NCBI GenBank assembly: GCA_017458265.1
Contig: JAFTFV010000005.1
Location: 1 to 36,389, forward strand
DNA from: Bacteroidales bacterium
GTDB lineage: Bacteria; Bacteroidota; Bacteroidia; Bacteroidales; UBA932
Reading direction: 5' to 3'
DNA: 36,389 nt
Below the pieces are notes generated by a model that did not search any database, was not told the DNA's origin, and saw only the letters and a program-made list of their open reading frames with translations. Made by a program: the position numbers and the translations under genes. Every line of letters starts with the position of its first letter. Positions within the stretch are counted from its first letter, which is position 1. Below are positions 8,936 through 15,903 of the stretch, piece by piece.

Positions 8936-8965
8936 CAAATGTAGGCATTAAATTTGATTTTCAAA
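8936..8965 (-). promoter_or_regulatory. Promoter of the ferredoxin gene
   Basis: On the minus strand TTTG (8965-8962), 18 bases, then TACATTTG (8943-8936). The expected start is near 8930, leaving an A-rich leader of about 30 bases before ATG 8899. Confidence 0.75.
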
Positions 8966-8984
8966 ATAACAGTTAATAACTTTG
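8953..8984 (+). promoter_or_regulatory. Promoter of the DUF1573 gene
   Basis: TTTG (8953-8956), 20 bases, then TAACTTTG (8977-8984). Its -33 box sits within 10 bp of the -33 box of the divergent ferredoxin promoter. The predicted start falls at or next to ATG 8990, so the mRNA may be leaderless. Confidence 0.7.
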
Positions 8985-8989
8985 TCTGC

Positions 8990-10111
8990 ATGAAAATGAC
9001 GTTTTGTTCAATCATATCGCTTTTTGCACTGCTAACCTGTGGATCCAGGGTAAGCAACAACAATGCCGCAGCTGAAGCGCCTTCAGTTGAAATTGCTGCA
9101 GAGGATGCCGTAGTGGAATGGGATACCATGGTCTATGACTTTGGAGACGTGAGCGTAAATGACGGCCCGCTTACGTGCACCTTCACGCTTACGAACAATT
9201 CTGACGAGCCCGTTGCCATATATGAAGTTGTATCGTCCTGCGGCTGCACGGGCGTTACATGGACCAAGGCACCTTTAAGGAAAGGCGAAAAAGGAACCAT
9301 CACCGCTACCTATAAGAATGAGGACGGTCCCATGGCTTTCGACAAAACTCTTACGGTCTATATATCCGGCATCAAAAGACCGGTTGTACTGCGCCTGAGA
9401 GGCGTTGTCCATGAAAAGAAGAAATCCCTGAACGAGCTCTACGGCGAGCACCGGATCGAGGATTTCGGTTTGAAAACGAGAAGTTTCGAGGCTCCTGTCC
9501 TCAGGCAGGGTCTTCAGGTATCGGCAACCGCAGACGTCGCGAACCTTGGCAGGGCACCCATTAAAATCTCCTTTGCCGATGTAAGCCCGAACCTTTCCGT
9601 AAACGTCTCCCCCAACCCCGTTCCAAAGGGTACGAAGGCAACAATCACCTATACAATATCGGCCGACAGGGAACTCTGGGGCAGGAATACATACAGCGCC
9701 ACGCCCGTAATCAACGGCAAGACGAGCGGGGAATCCCTCACTTTCACTGCCGTCACCCAGGAGAATTTCGCCCTCCTCAGCCCTGATCAGAAGGCCGGTT
9801 CCCCCCTTCCAATGTTCACAATGAGCACGTCCAATTTCGGCACCGTCAGGAAGGGGCAGACCATCACCGGAGAATTCACAGTTGAAAACAGGGGAAAGTC
9901 CCCCCTGTACTTCTTCAAGGCCGATTCTGAAACCCCTGCCCTTACCGTGTCCCTACCCTCGGACGTGCCGCCCGGGAAATCGGCCCGGCTGACATACAGG
10001 CTTGACACATCGGCCCTGCCCTCAGGAGAAAACGTCATAATGATTTCCCTCATCACGAATTCCGCAATGAGGCCCGTCGTAAACATATTTGCAGCTGGAA
10101 TTCTGGAATAA
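8990..10111 (+). CDS. DUF1573 domain lipoprotein or exported protein
   Basis: This 373-residue protein begins with a short hydrophobic signal ending LLTCGS, a plausible though imperfect lipobox with C17. A DUF1573 immunoglobulin-like domain follows at about residues 43-140, with the family's 'DFGDV...' opening and SSCGCTG (82-88). The middle segment is a second beta-rich domain. The C-terminal 100 residues again start with 'NFGTVRKGQ' and look like another DUF1573-type repeat. The family is common in Bacteroidetes envelopes, but its molecular role is not established and I give none. The frame is open from 8954, but that region contains the promoter, so ATG 8990 is chosen; ATG 8996 is an alternative. 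It is a single-gene unit closed by a terminator. Confidence 0.85.
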   Translation: MKMTFCSIISLFALLTCGSRVSNNNAAAEAPSVEIAAEDAVVEWDTMVYDFGDVSVNDGPLTCTFTLTNNSDEPVAIYEVVSSCGCTGVTWTKAPLRKGEKGTITATYKNEDGPMAFDKTLTVYISGIKRPVVLRLRGVVHEKKKSLNELYGEHRIEDFGLKTRSFEAPVLRQGLQVSATADVANLGRAPIKISFADVSPNLSVNVSPNPVPKGTKATITYTISADRELWGRNTYSATPVINGKTSGESLTFTAVTQENFALLSPDQKAGSPLPMFTMSTSNFGTVRKGQTITGEFTVENRGKSPLYFFKADSETPALTVSLPSDVPPGKSARLTYRLDTSALPSGENVIMISLITNSAMRPVVNIFAAGILE

Positions 10112-10112
10112 G

Positions 10113-10138
10113 GCAGTATTTGAAAATACTGCTTTTTT
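10113..10138 (+). terminator. Intrinsic terminator of the DUF1573 gene
   Basis: GCAGTATT and AATACTGC form an 8-bp stem with a TGAA loop, followed by six T (10133-10138). It starts 2 bases after the stop codon. Confidence 0.85.
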
Positions 10139-10149
10139 CATTATATTTG
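10119..10149 (+). promoter_or_regulatory. Promoter of the parE operon, overlapping the preceding terminator
   Basis: TTTG at 10119-10122 and TATATTTG at 10142-10149 are separated by exactly 19 bases. The -33 box lies in the loop of the terminator hairpin at 10113-10138. ParE starts 22 bases after the -7 box. Confidence 0.75.
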
Positions 10150-10171
10150 CGAGTTAAAGAAGTGTACTCAC

Positions 10172-12082
10172 ATGGCAGAAAAGCTAAACCACACATATAA
10201 TGACGACTCCATCCAGACCTTGGAATGGAATGAACATATCCGCCGCCGCGCCGGCATGTACATCGGCAGGCTCGGAAACGGAGACCGCCAGGGAGACGGC
10301 ATTTACGTCCTCCTGAAGGAAATCATCGACAACTCCGTCGATGAATTCTCCATGGGTTTTGGCAAGCGCATCGACATCACTATCGAAGACCGCACCGTAA
10401 CCGTAAGGGACTACGGGCGCGGAATTCCCCTTAACAAAGTGGTTGACGCAACTTCTAAGCTGAACACCGGCGGCAAGTTCGACGATACGAACTTCAAGAA
10501 GTCCGTGGGGATGAACGGTGTCGGCACAAAGGCCGTCAATGCCATGTCCGTCGATTTCTATGTGGCATCTTACAGGGACGGCCAGTGCTCATATGCACAT
10601 TTCCGCAGGGGAGATCTTCTCGAGGATGCAATCGTCCCTTCCGACGAAAAGGACGGCACCCTAATCCGCTTCACTCCTGACGAGGAGATGTTCAACGACT
10701 TCTCCTTCCACATGGAGTTCGTTGAAAGCCTGGTCAAGAACTATTCATATCTCAAGAAGGGGCTCACCCTTGTGCTCAACGGCACTTCCTACAAGAGTGA
10801 AAACGGCCTTCTTGACCTCGTGACAGAGAATATGAGCGAAACACCGCTCTACCCTCTCATCCATCTCGAAGGGGAAGACATCGAGATAGTCCTCACCCAT
10901 GGCAACAGCTACGGTGAAAACATAGCCACCTTCGTAAACGGCCAGAACACCCGTGACGGAGGAACGCACCTTGCCGCATACAGGGAGGCCATAGCAAAGA
11001 CCTTCAAAGACTTCTACAAGAAGGACTACAAGCCTGAAGATATCCGCCAGGGCATCGTTGGAGCCATCTCCATCCAGATTCAGGAGCCTATCTTCGAAGG
11101 CCAGACAAAGACCAAGCTTGGCTCCACATACATGTGGGAAAAACAGGTCAAGCAGCCGGACGGCACCGTCTCCACAGACCGCGGCCCCACTATCCGCACC
11201 TTCGTAAACGACTTCGTTACGAAGAACCTGGACAACTATCTCCACATGCACATGGAGATAGTCCCCGTCATCGAGGACAAGATTAAGGCATCCCAGCAGG
11301 AAAGGGAAGAAATCGCCGGCGTACAGAAGAAATCCCGCGAACGTGCAAAGAAGACTGCCGTTTACAACCGCAAGCTCAGGGACTGCCGCTTCCATTTCTC
11401 AGACACACGCTTTCCAAAGGGTCAGGAAGACCAGAGGGAAAAGACCTCCATCTTCATCACGGAAGGTGACTCTGCAAGCGGAACAATCACCAAGGTGAGA
11501 AACGCCAACAACCAGGCCGTTTTCTCCCTCCGTGGAAAGCCCATCAACTGCTTCAAGGAAAGCCGCAAGAAAGTTGCAGAAAATGAAGAGCTCAATCTTC
11601 TCATCGCCGCACTTGGCGTAGAGGAAGACCTCGACAACCTAAGATACAACAATATCATCGTCGCAACCGATGCCGATGATGACGGCATGCATATCCGCAT
11701 GCTCGTCCTCACCTTCATCATGAAGTACTATCCCGAACTTATCAGACGCGGACACGTATTTATCCTCCAGACTCCCCTCTTCAGGGTAAACAACAAGAAA
11801 GAAAGGATTTACTGCTATTCTCCTGAAGAAAGGGATGCAGCGGCAAAGAAGCTAAAAACCGGTGTAGAGATCACCCGGTTCAAAGGCCTCGGCGAAATTT
11901 CTTCCAATGAGTTCGGAGCCTTTATCGGTGATGACATGCGCCTTGACACAGTAAAACTGGCAGACGAAGAATCCATTTCTGAAATCATGGAGTTCTACAT
12001 GGGGATCAATACTTACGAACGCCAGCATTTCATCATGGACAATCTGCGCAGCGAAAAGGAACTCGAGGACGTTGATATATAG
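10172..12082 (+). CDS. parE: DNA topoisomerase IV subunit B (type IIA ATPase subunit)
   Basis: ParE is the ATP-hydrolysing and Toprim-bearing subunit that, with ParC, unlinks daughter chromosomes. The 636-residue chain has the GHKL ATPase (Bergerat) motifs: EIIDNSVDE near residue 50, DYGRGIP near 83, and MNGVGTKAVNA near 114. The transducer domain and then Toprim follow, with E431 in EGDSASG and the Mg-binding D500/D502 in DADDDG. GLGEIS near 570 is also present. The short form without a GyrB-specific insert, and the overall sequence, fit the Bacteroidetes ParE group rather than GyrB, though the two are close paralogues. ParC is not next to it. The following acyltransferase starts 3 bases after the stop, so parE heads a lipid-related operon. 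Confidence 0.88.
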   Translation: MAEKLNHTYNDDSIQTLEWNEHIRRRAGMYIGRLGNGDRQGDGIYVLLKEIIDNSVDEFSMGFGKRIDITIEDRTVTVRDYGRGIPLNKVVDATSKLNTGGKFDDTNFKKSVGMNGVGTKAVNAMSVDFYVASYRDGQCSYAHFRRGDLLEDAIVPSDEKDGTLIRFTPDEEMFNDFSFHMEFVESLVKNYSYLKKGLTLVLNGTSYKSENGLLDLVTENMSETPLYPLIHLEGEDIEIVLTHGNSYGENIATFVNGQNTRDGGTHLAAYREAIAKTFKDFYKKDYKPEDIRQGIVGAISIQIQEPIFEGQTKTKLGSTYMWEKQVKQPDGTVSTDRGPTIRTFVNDFVTKNLDNYLHMHMEIVPVIEDKIKASQQEREEIAGVQKKSRERAKKTAVYNRKLRDCRFHFSDTRFPKGQEDQREKTSIFITEGDSASGTITKVRNANNQAVFSLRGKPINCFKESRKKVAENEELNLLIAALGVEEDLDNLRYNNIIVATDADDDGMHIRMLVLTFIMKYYPELIRRGHVFILQTPLFRVNNKKERIYCYSPEERDAAAKKLKTGVEITRFKGLGEISSNEFGAFIGDDMRLDTVKLADEESISEIMEFYMGINTYERQHFIMDNLRSEKELEDVDI

Positions 12083-12085
12083 AAT

Positions 12086-12667
12086 ATGGCAAAAATAAAG
12101 ACTACAGTAAGCCCCGGCTGGGCTAAATTCTGCGGATGGCTTCTCAGGAAAATGGGATGGACAACTGTCGGCGGTCCCATGAAAGAGCCAAAGGCAATTG
12201 TACTCGGCGTACCGCATACATCGGTCAGGGATTTTCTGGTGTGCTACCTGTTCTATTCCCAGTTCGGGAAAGTTGCGCACATCATGGTCAAGCAGGAGTT
12301 TTTCTGGTGGCCCCTCGGAGCGCTTCTCAAGTCTCTGGGTGCTGTTCCTGTACAGAGGAAAACGGCGGCAGGAACCGTGCGCAGCCTTATAACTGCGATG
12401 GAAAATGTACCCGAGTTTCATCTTGCCATTGCGCCAGAGGGTACCAGAAGGCCCACTAAGAATTGGAAATCAGGATACCATTATATAGCAAAAGGTACAG
12501 GAGCAACTGTCTATCTGGGTTATTACGACTGGGGACGCAAACGAATCAGCGTAGGCGAACCTTTCGAACTCACAGATGACCCCAAGGCAGACATGCAGCG
12601 TATATACGACCACTACCGCCCTATGGGTATCCAGGGATACCACAAAGATAAGTTTATTATTCCATAA
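12086..12667 (+). CDS. PlsC-type lysophospholipid acyltransferase
   Basis: This is a 193-residue member of the PlsC/LPLAT family, which moves acyl chains onto lysophospholipids or related acceptors at the inner membrane. The catalytic HX4D motif is H44-D49 in PHTSVRD. The acceptor phosphate-binding motif is PEGTR (117-121). The protein is short (E. coli PlsC is about 245) and lacks an obvious N-terminal membrane helix, which fits the small 'glycerol acyltransferase' group of Bacteroidetes. It may therefore not be the main 1-acyl-glycerol-3-phosphate acyltransferase. It starts 3 bases after parE and is followed after 8 bases by an acyl-CoA synthetase, which suggests recycling or remodelling of fatty acids. 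Confidence 0.82.
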   Translation: MAKIKTTVSPGWAKFCGWLLRKMGWTTVGGPMKEPKAIVLGVPHTSVRDFLVCYLFYSQFGKVAHIMVKQEFFWWPLGALLKSLGAVPVQRKTAAGTVRSLITAMENVPEFHLAIAPEGTRRPTKNWKSGYHYIAKGTGATVYLGYYDWGRKRISVGEPFELTDDPKADMQRIYDHYRPMGIQGYHKDKFIIP

Positions 12668-12675
12668 CAGTCTTT

Positions 12676-14382
12676 ATGGCAGAAAAAAAGAAAAGAATCA
12701 AGAGCCCGTACAAGGCTTGGAGAAAGTATAGGGCAAGGGAAGAATACTGCACCACGCTTCACCGGGTGTTTGAGTATTCCACTGCGCACTATGCGAATAA
12801 AGTTGCCTACCAGTATGTTGACGGCGGGCAGAAATACACCTATGCCGAATTCAAAATGGCAACCGAACGACTGTCCCAAAGGATGAGCCGCTTCGGCATC
12901 CGCCATGGTGACAGGGTGGCTATCTTCTCCCAGAATATGCCGAACTGGGTAGTGGCCTACTTCGCGGCAACCGCTTTCGGACGCGTAGCAGTTCCAATCC
13001 TTCCGGACAGTTCAGAGGCAGAACTCACCAATATCCTTAACCATTCGGAGTCAAAGGTTATCTTCATCTCCCAGAGGCTGCTGCCAAAGCTCAGCGAGGA
13101 GTGCAAGAAAAAACTCACGCTCATTGTCGATATCGAGACTTTTGAATTCCTTAAGAAAGAGGACGAGGACTTCCGTTGTAACGGCTGGGTAAAGGATCCC
13201 ACTCCCGACGATCTGGCATGTATCATCTACACATCCGGAACAACCGGCAACGCAAAGGGCGTAATGCTCAGTCACCGCAACCTCACCCACAATCTTGCTG
13301 CATCCTTCAAGGCCGAGCCTGCTTTCAAGAAAGACCGCTTCCTGAGTATATTGCCGGCGGCACACGCTTATGAAATGGGCGTTTCCACTATATATTCTTT
13401 CTATGTGGGCGCCACATGTTATACGCTTCAGAAGCCGGCGGCCCCGGCCGTTCTCCTTCCTGCAATGAAGAAGGTAAGGCCAACCATTATCTGCTCGGTT
13501 CCGCTCATCATTGAAAAGGTCATCAAGAACAGCGTATGGCCAACCATCCAGAAGAGCCGGATACTCAGTTGGATGGATAAACACATGCCATGGCTGCTTC
13601 ATTATCTTATCGGCAACAAGCTGGTCAAGACTTTTGGAGGCAAACTGACATTCTTCGGAATCGGAGGCGCGAAATTGGACCCCAAGGTTGAACAGTTCCT
13701 CAAAGACTGCCACTTCCCTTATGCCGTAGGATACGGTCTTACCGAAACCGCTCCCCTCGTATGCAACGTAATGGTGAAAAAGCCCAAGAGAGTGGGCTCC
13801 ATCGGGGTTGCATCTTACAAGGTGGAAATCAAGCTGGACAATGTCAATCCCGCCAACGGGGAGGGCGAAATCGTATGCCGCGGAGACAATGTGATGCTCG
13901 GTTATTACAAGGATCCGGAGCGCACCCGCACCGTGCTGGACGATGAAGGCTGGTTCCACACATCGGACATTGCAACCGTAGACAAGGACGGCAATTACTA
14001 TATCAAAGGCCGCCTGAACAGCACCATCCTTGGCCCTTCGGGAGAGAATATCTATCCGGAGGAGATTGAGCAGGTCATTAACAACATCGACGGCGTGGAG
14101 GAATCCCTGGTCATAGAACGCGGAGGCAAACTCGTAGCCCTGGTGAAATTTGAAGACAACGTCCTTGACTGGAATCAGGCCAGCGAAGATAAGTTCTTCG
14201 AAGAGCTGGAAAAACGCAAGAAAGCCGTTCTGGACTGGGTGAACAAGACTGTCGGCAAGAATTCCCGCATCGGCGAAGTCGACGCCATGAAAGAGCCCTT
14301 CGAAAAAACGGCCACCACCAAAATCAGGCGCTTCAAGTACAAGGATGCGCACGGTGACGAACCGGAAAAACCTGAGAAGTAA
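12676..14382 (+). CDS. Long-chain acyl-CoA (or acyl-ACP) synthetase, AMP-forming
   Basis: This is a 568-residue ANL-superfamily adenylate-forming enzyme that activates fatty acids with ATP. The P-loop-like motif is YTSGTTGNAKG (185-195). GYGLTETAP lies near residue 352. The aspartate of FHTSD is near 431, and the hinge is in IKGRLNSTILGPSG near 445. The C-terminal catalytic lysine is expected in KTATTKIRR near 545. The sequence resembles the Bacteroidetes long-chain ligases more than acetyl-CoA synthetase. The immediately preceding PlsC-like gene is a likely consumer of its product. ATG 12676 has no SD. The gene ends the parE operon at a strong terminator shared with rplI. Confidence 0.9.
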   Translation: MAEKKKRIKSPYKAWRKYRAREEYCTTLHRVFEYSTAHYANKVAYQYVDGGQKYTYAEFKMATERLSQRMSRFGIRHGDRVAIFSQNMPNWVVAYFAATAFGRVAVPILPDSSEAELTNILNHSESKVIFISQRLLPKLSEECKKKLTLIVDIETFEFLKKEDEDFRCNGWVKDPTPDDLACIIYTSGTTGNAKGVMLSHRNLTHNLAASFKAEPAFKKDRFLSILPAAHAYEMGVSTIYSFYVGATCYTLQKPAAPAVLLPAMKKVRPTIICSVPLIIEKVIKNSVWPTIQKSRILSWMDKHMPWLLHYLIGNKLVKTFGGKLTFFGIGGAKLDPKVEQFLKDCHFPYAVGYGLTETAPLVCNVMVKKPKRVGSIGVASYKVEIKLDNVNPANGEGEIVCRGDNVMLGYYKDPERTRTVLDDEGWFHTSDIATVDKDGNYYIKGRLNSTILGPSGENIYPEEIEQVINNIDGVEESLVIERGGKLVALVKFEDNVLDWNQASEDKFFEELEKRKKAVLDWVNKTVGKNSRIGEVDAMKEPFEKTATTKIRRFKYKDAHGDEPEKPEK

Positions 14383-14417
14383 AAAAATGGTCGGCAATTG
14401 CTTGTCGACCATTTTTT
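14381..14417. terminator. Bidirectional terminator between the acyl-CoA synthetase gene and rplI
   Basis: AAAAAAATGGTCG (14381-14393) pairs with CGACCATTTTTT (14406-14417) across a 12-base loop. The hairpin overlaps the stop codon at 14380-14382 and lies 17 bases past the minus-strand rplI stop. A and T runs on both arms allow use in both directions. Confidence 0.88.
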
Positions 14418-14434
14418 AAAATCCGGCAGTGAGA

Positions 14435-14881
14435 TTACTCTGCAACAACGTTGAACTTGAAGGTAGCCTTGATAGCCTTGTAAATCTTTACAGAAGCTTC
14501 GTATGCACCGAGTTCCTTTACTTCGTGAGAAAGGATGGTGATGTCCTTCTTGTCGATGTTGAGACCCTTGGCTGCGAGAGCTGCCTCGAGATCCATAGTG
14601 GTAACTGAACCATAAAGCTTGCCGTTCTCGGAAACCTTGGCCTTAACCTCGATTTCCTGTGCTGCTACAGTTGCTGCGAGAGCTTCTGCATCGGCAACAA
14701 GCTTGGCTTCCTTGTGAGCGCGCTGACGAAGAGTCTCTGCGTGCTGCTTCTTGACGGACTCTGTTGCTACAGTGGCGAAGCCCTGAGGCACCAGATAGTT
14801 CATTGCATAACCGGCCTTGACCTTTACGATCTCACCAGCGTAACCGAGGTTGGCTACATCTTTCTTGAGCAAAATTTCCAT
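14435..14881 (-). CDS. rplI: Ribosomal protein bL9
   Basis: This is a 148-residue bL9, a large-subunit protein that binds 23S rRNA through its N-domain and projects a long helix. It shows the typical start MEILLKKDVANLGYAGEIVKVK and then the GYAMNYLVPQGFA signature. A charged, Ala-rich connecting helix spans about 45-75, and a C-terminal domain carries KLYGSVTTMDLEAAL. Length matches the family. It lies 8 bases downstream of rpsR and is the last gene of the conserved rpsF-rpsR-rplI operon. Unlike rpsR, it has no Shine-Dalgarno sequence. Confidence 0.97.
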   Translation of the reverse strand: MEILLKKDVANLGYAGEIVKVKAGYAMNYLVPQGFATVATESVKKQHAETLRQRAHKEAKLVADAEALAATVAAQEIEVKAKVSENGKLYGSVTTMDLEAALAAKGLNIDKKDITILSHEVKELGAYEASVKIYKAIKATFKFNVVAE

Positions 14882-14889
14882 AAGGCAGA

Positions 14890-15159
14890 TTATTTAAGAA
14901 GGTCAGTAACATAGGGAAGAAGAGCGAGGGAGCGGGCACGCTTGATAGCCTGGGCAACCTTGCGCTGGAACTTGAGGGAAGTACCGGTGATGCGGCGGGG
15001 AAGAATCTTGCCCTGCTCGTTGAGGAACTTCTTGAGGAACTCAGGATCCTTGTAATCTACATACTTGATACCGGCTTTCTTGAAGCGGCAGTATTTCTTC
15101 TTGCGAACCTCCACGGTCGGGGGATTCAGATAGCGGATTTCTTTGTTTTCGTTTGCCAT
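14890..15159 (-). CDS. rpsR: Ribosomal protein bS18
   Basis: This 89-residue bS18 binds next to bS6 on the platform of the small subunit. The conserved block runs from [19 protein letters not shown] (near residues 20-38) through [25 protein letters not shown] to the C-terminus. The frame can be extended to TTG 15174, but ATG 15159 is the real start: it matches homologues and has a canonical GGAGGA centred about 10 bases upstream with 7 bases between. That SD is exceptional in this window. The gene sits between rpsF (15-base gap) and rplI (8-base gap). Confidence 0.96.
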   Translation of the reverse strand: MANENKEIRYLNPPTVEVRKKKYCRFKKAGIKYVDYKDPEFLKKFLNEQGKILPRRITGTSLKFQRKVAQAIKRARSLALLPYVTDLLK

Positions 15160-15166
15160 TGTTTTG

Positions 15167-15172
15167 TCCTCC
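15167..15172 (-). promoter_or_regulatory. Strong Shine-Dalgarno sequence of rpsR
   Basis: On the minus strand GGAGGA is followed by CAAAACA and then ATG 15159. It lies 2 bases after the rpsF stop codon. Other genes inspected here lack an SD. In Bacteroidetes, strong SDs are known to be retained mainly before bS21 and/or bS18 genes and are proposed to serve autoregulation. Confidence 0.85.
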
Positions 15173-15174
15173 AA

Positions 15175-15564
15175 TTATTCAGCTGCGGGAGCTTCTTCTG
15201 CTGCAGGTGCTGCTGCGGGAGCGGCGGCTGCGGCGTTCTTGTTAGCGCGACGCTTTTCTGCGTATGCAACTGCATCCTTGTCAAGAGCGACGGTGAGGAA
15301 GCGGATGATACGTTCGTCACGGTGATACTGGGTTTCGAGAGTGGCAACGAACTGTGAGTCTGCCCTGAACTCGATCAGGTAATAAAAACCTGTGGTCTTG
15401 TGCTGAATGGGGTAAGCAAGCTGACGCAGGCCCCAATCTTCCTGGTACACAATCTCGCCACCGTTGTCGGTGATGAGCTTGACGTACTTGGCAACCGCTT
15501 CCTTCATCTGGGCATCAGACAAAACGGGAGTTGCAATGAAAACGGTTTCGTACTGGTTAACCAT
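15175..15564 (-). CDS. rpsF: Ribosomal protein bS6
   Basis: This is a 129-residue bS6, the partner of bS18 on the small-subunit platform. The fold's conserved parts are present: [13 protein letters not shown] (5-17), [19 protein letters not shown], the [11 protein letters not shown] strand, and [13 protein letters not shown]. After residue 105 comes a low-complexity tail of Ala, Pro and Glu (about 22 residues), longer and more Ala-rich than in many bS6 proteins. The frame is open up to 15666, but the upstream part overlaps the promoter and leader, so ATG 15564 with its A-rich AACAACAAACA context is chosen. It is the first gene of the operon. Confidence 0.96.
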   Translation of the reverse strand: MVNQYETVFIATPVLSDAQMKEAVAKYVKLITDNGGEIVYQEDWGLRQLAYPIQHKTTGFYYLIEFRADSQFVATLETQYHRDERIIRFLTVALDKDAVAYAEKRRANKNAAAAAPAAAPAAEEAPAAE

Positions 15565-15606
15565 TGTTTGTTGTTTTTTGTTAATAAATAATGTTTTACA
15601 CACTTT

Positions 15607-15624
15607 AAAGGAGGTTCTCCTCCC
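15607..15624 (-). promoter_or_regulatory. rpsF leader hairpin containing an anti-Shine-Dalgarno-like arm
   Basis: The leader RNA (start near 15630, read leftward) contains GGGAGG, loop AGAA, then CCUCC followed by UUUAAA. GGAGG (15623-15619) pairs with CCUCC (15614-15610). The 3' side reads ACCUCCUUU (15615-15607), identical to nine bases of the 16S rRNA 3' tail; the 5' side reads like an SD. It is not followed by a T run of its own, so it is not a simple terminator. A role in control by bS6/bS18 is an inference from its place. Confidence 0.6.
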
Positions 15625-15635
15625 AAAAAGGGTTG

Positions 15636-15667
15636 CAAAGATAGACATTATTTTCCACAAAAACAAA
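15636..15667 (-). promoter_or_regulatory. Promoter of the rpsF-rpsR-rplI operon
   Basis: On the minus strand TTTG (15667-15664), 20 bases, then TATCTTTG (15643-15636). The start is expected near 15630, giving a leader of about 65 bases before ATG 15564. Confidence 0.75.
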
Positions 15668-15849
15668 TCCCTTTTTCGGTAATCCGGCGTTTTTTGACAT
15701 TTGCCGGCAATATCCTGTTTTTCAGCCGCATGACTGTCAAATTATGGAAGCCCTGAAAGCTGTTTTACACACTCCCCTTCCGCTAACTTTGAACTGCAAT
15801 CTCTGGTCCAGGTAAAGGTCGATTGCCGCCGCCGTGTCATTGCACAAAG
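15668..15849. other. Intergenic stretch with no supported gene
   Basis: Between the rpsF promoter and the pepD terminator I see no convincing gene. There is a weak inverted repeat around 15683-15708 (CCGGC and GCCGG arms) and an isolated TAACTTTG at 15784-15791 on the plus strand without a matching -33 box. A short minus-strand open segment near 15740-15850 reads like degraded coding sequence but has no recognisable homology. Confidence 0.4.
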
Positions 15850-15879
15850 CAGGCTGGCTCCGGAAACGGAACCAGCCTG
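15850..15879 (-). terminator. Probable terminator of pepD
   Basis: CAGGCTGG and CCAGCCTG with an inner TCC/GGA form a long stem with one C/A mismatch. It starts 24 bases past the pepD stop on the minus strand. The tail CTTTGTGC is only a weak T tract, so efficiency is uncertain. Confidence 0.55.
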
Positions 15880-15903
15880 TGTGATAAAGGAAAATGCCCG
15901 GAA

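Noticed and set aside
13051-14412. 453-codon open frame on the minus strand opposite the acyl-CoA synthetase
   Set aside because: Same kind of antisense shadow; the plus-strand protein has all family motifs.
15565-15666. Longer N-terminus for bS6 (open frame to 15666)
   Set aside because: The extension runs through the promoter -7 box and leader hairpin and has no homology. ATG 15564 gives a normal bS6.
15668-15849. Small RNA or small gene in the rpsF-pepD gap
   Set aside because: One TAnnTTTG match without a -33 box and no terminator directly tied to it; not enough to call.
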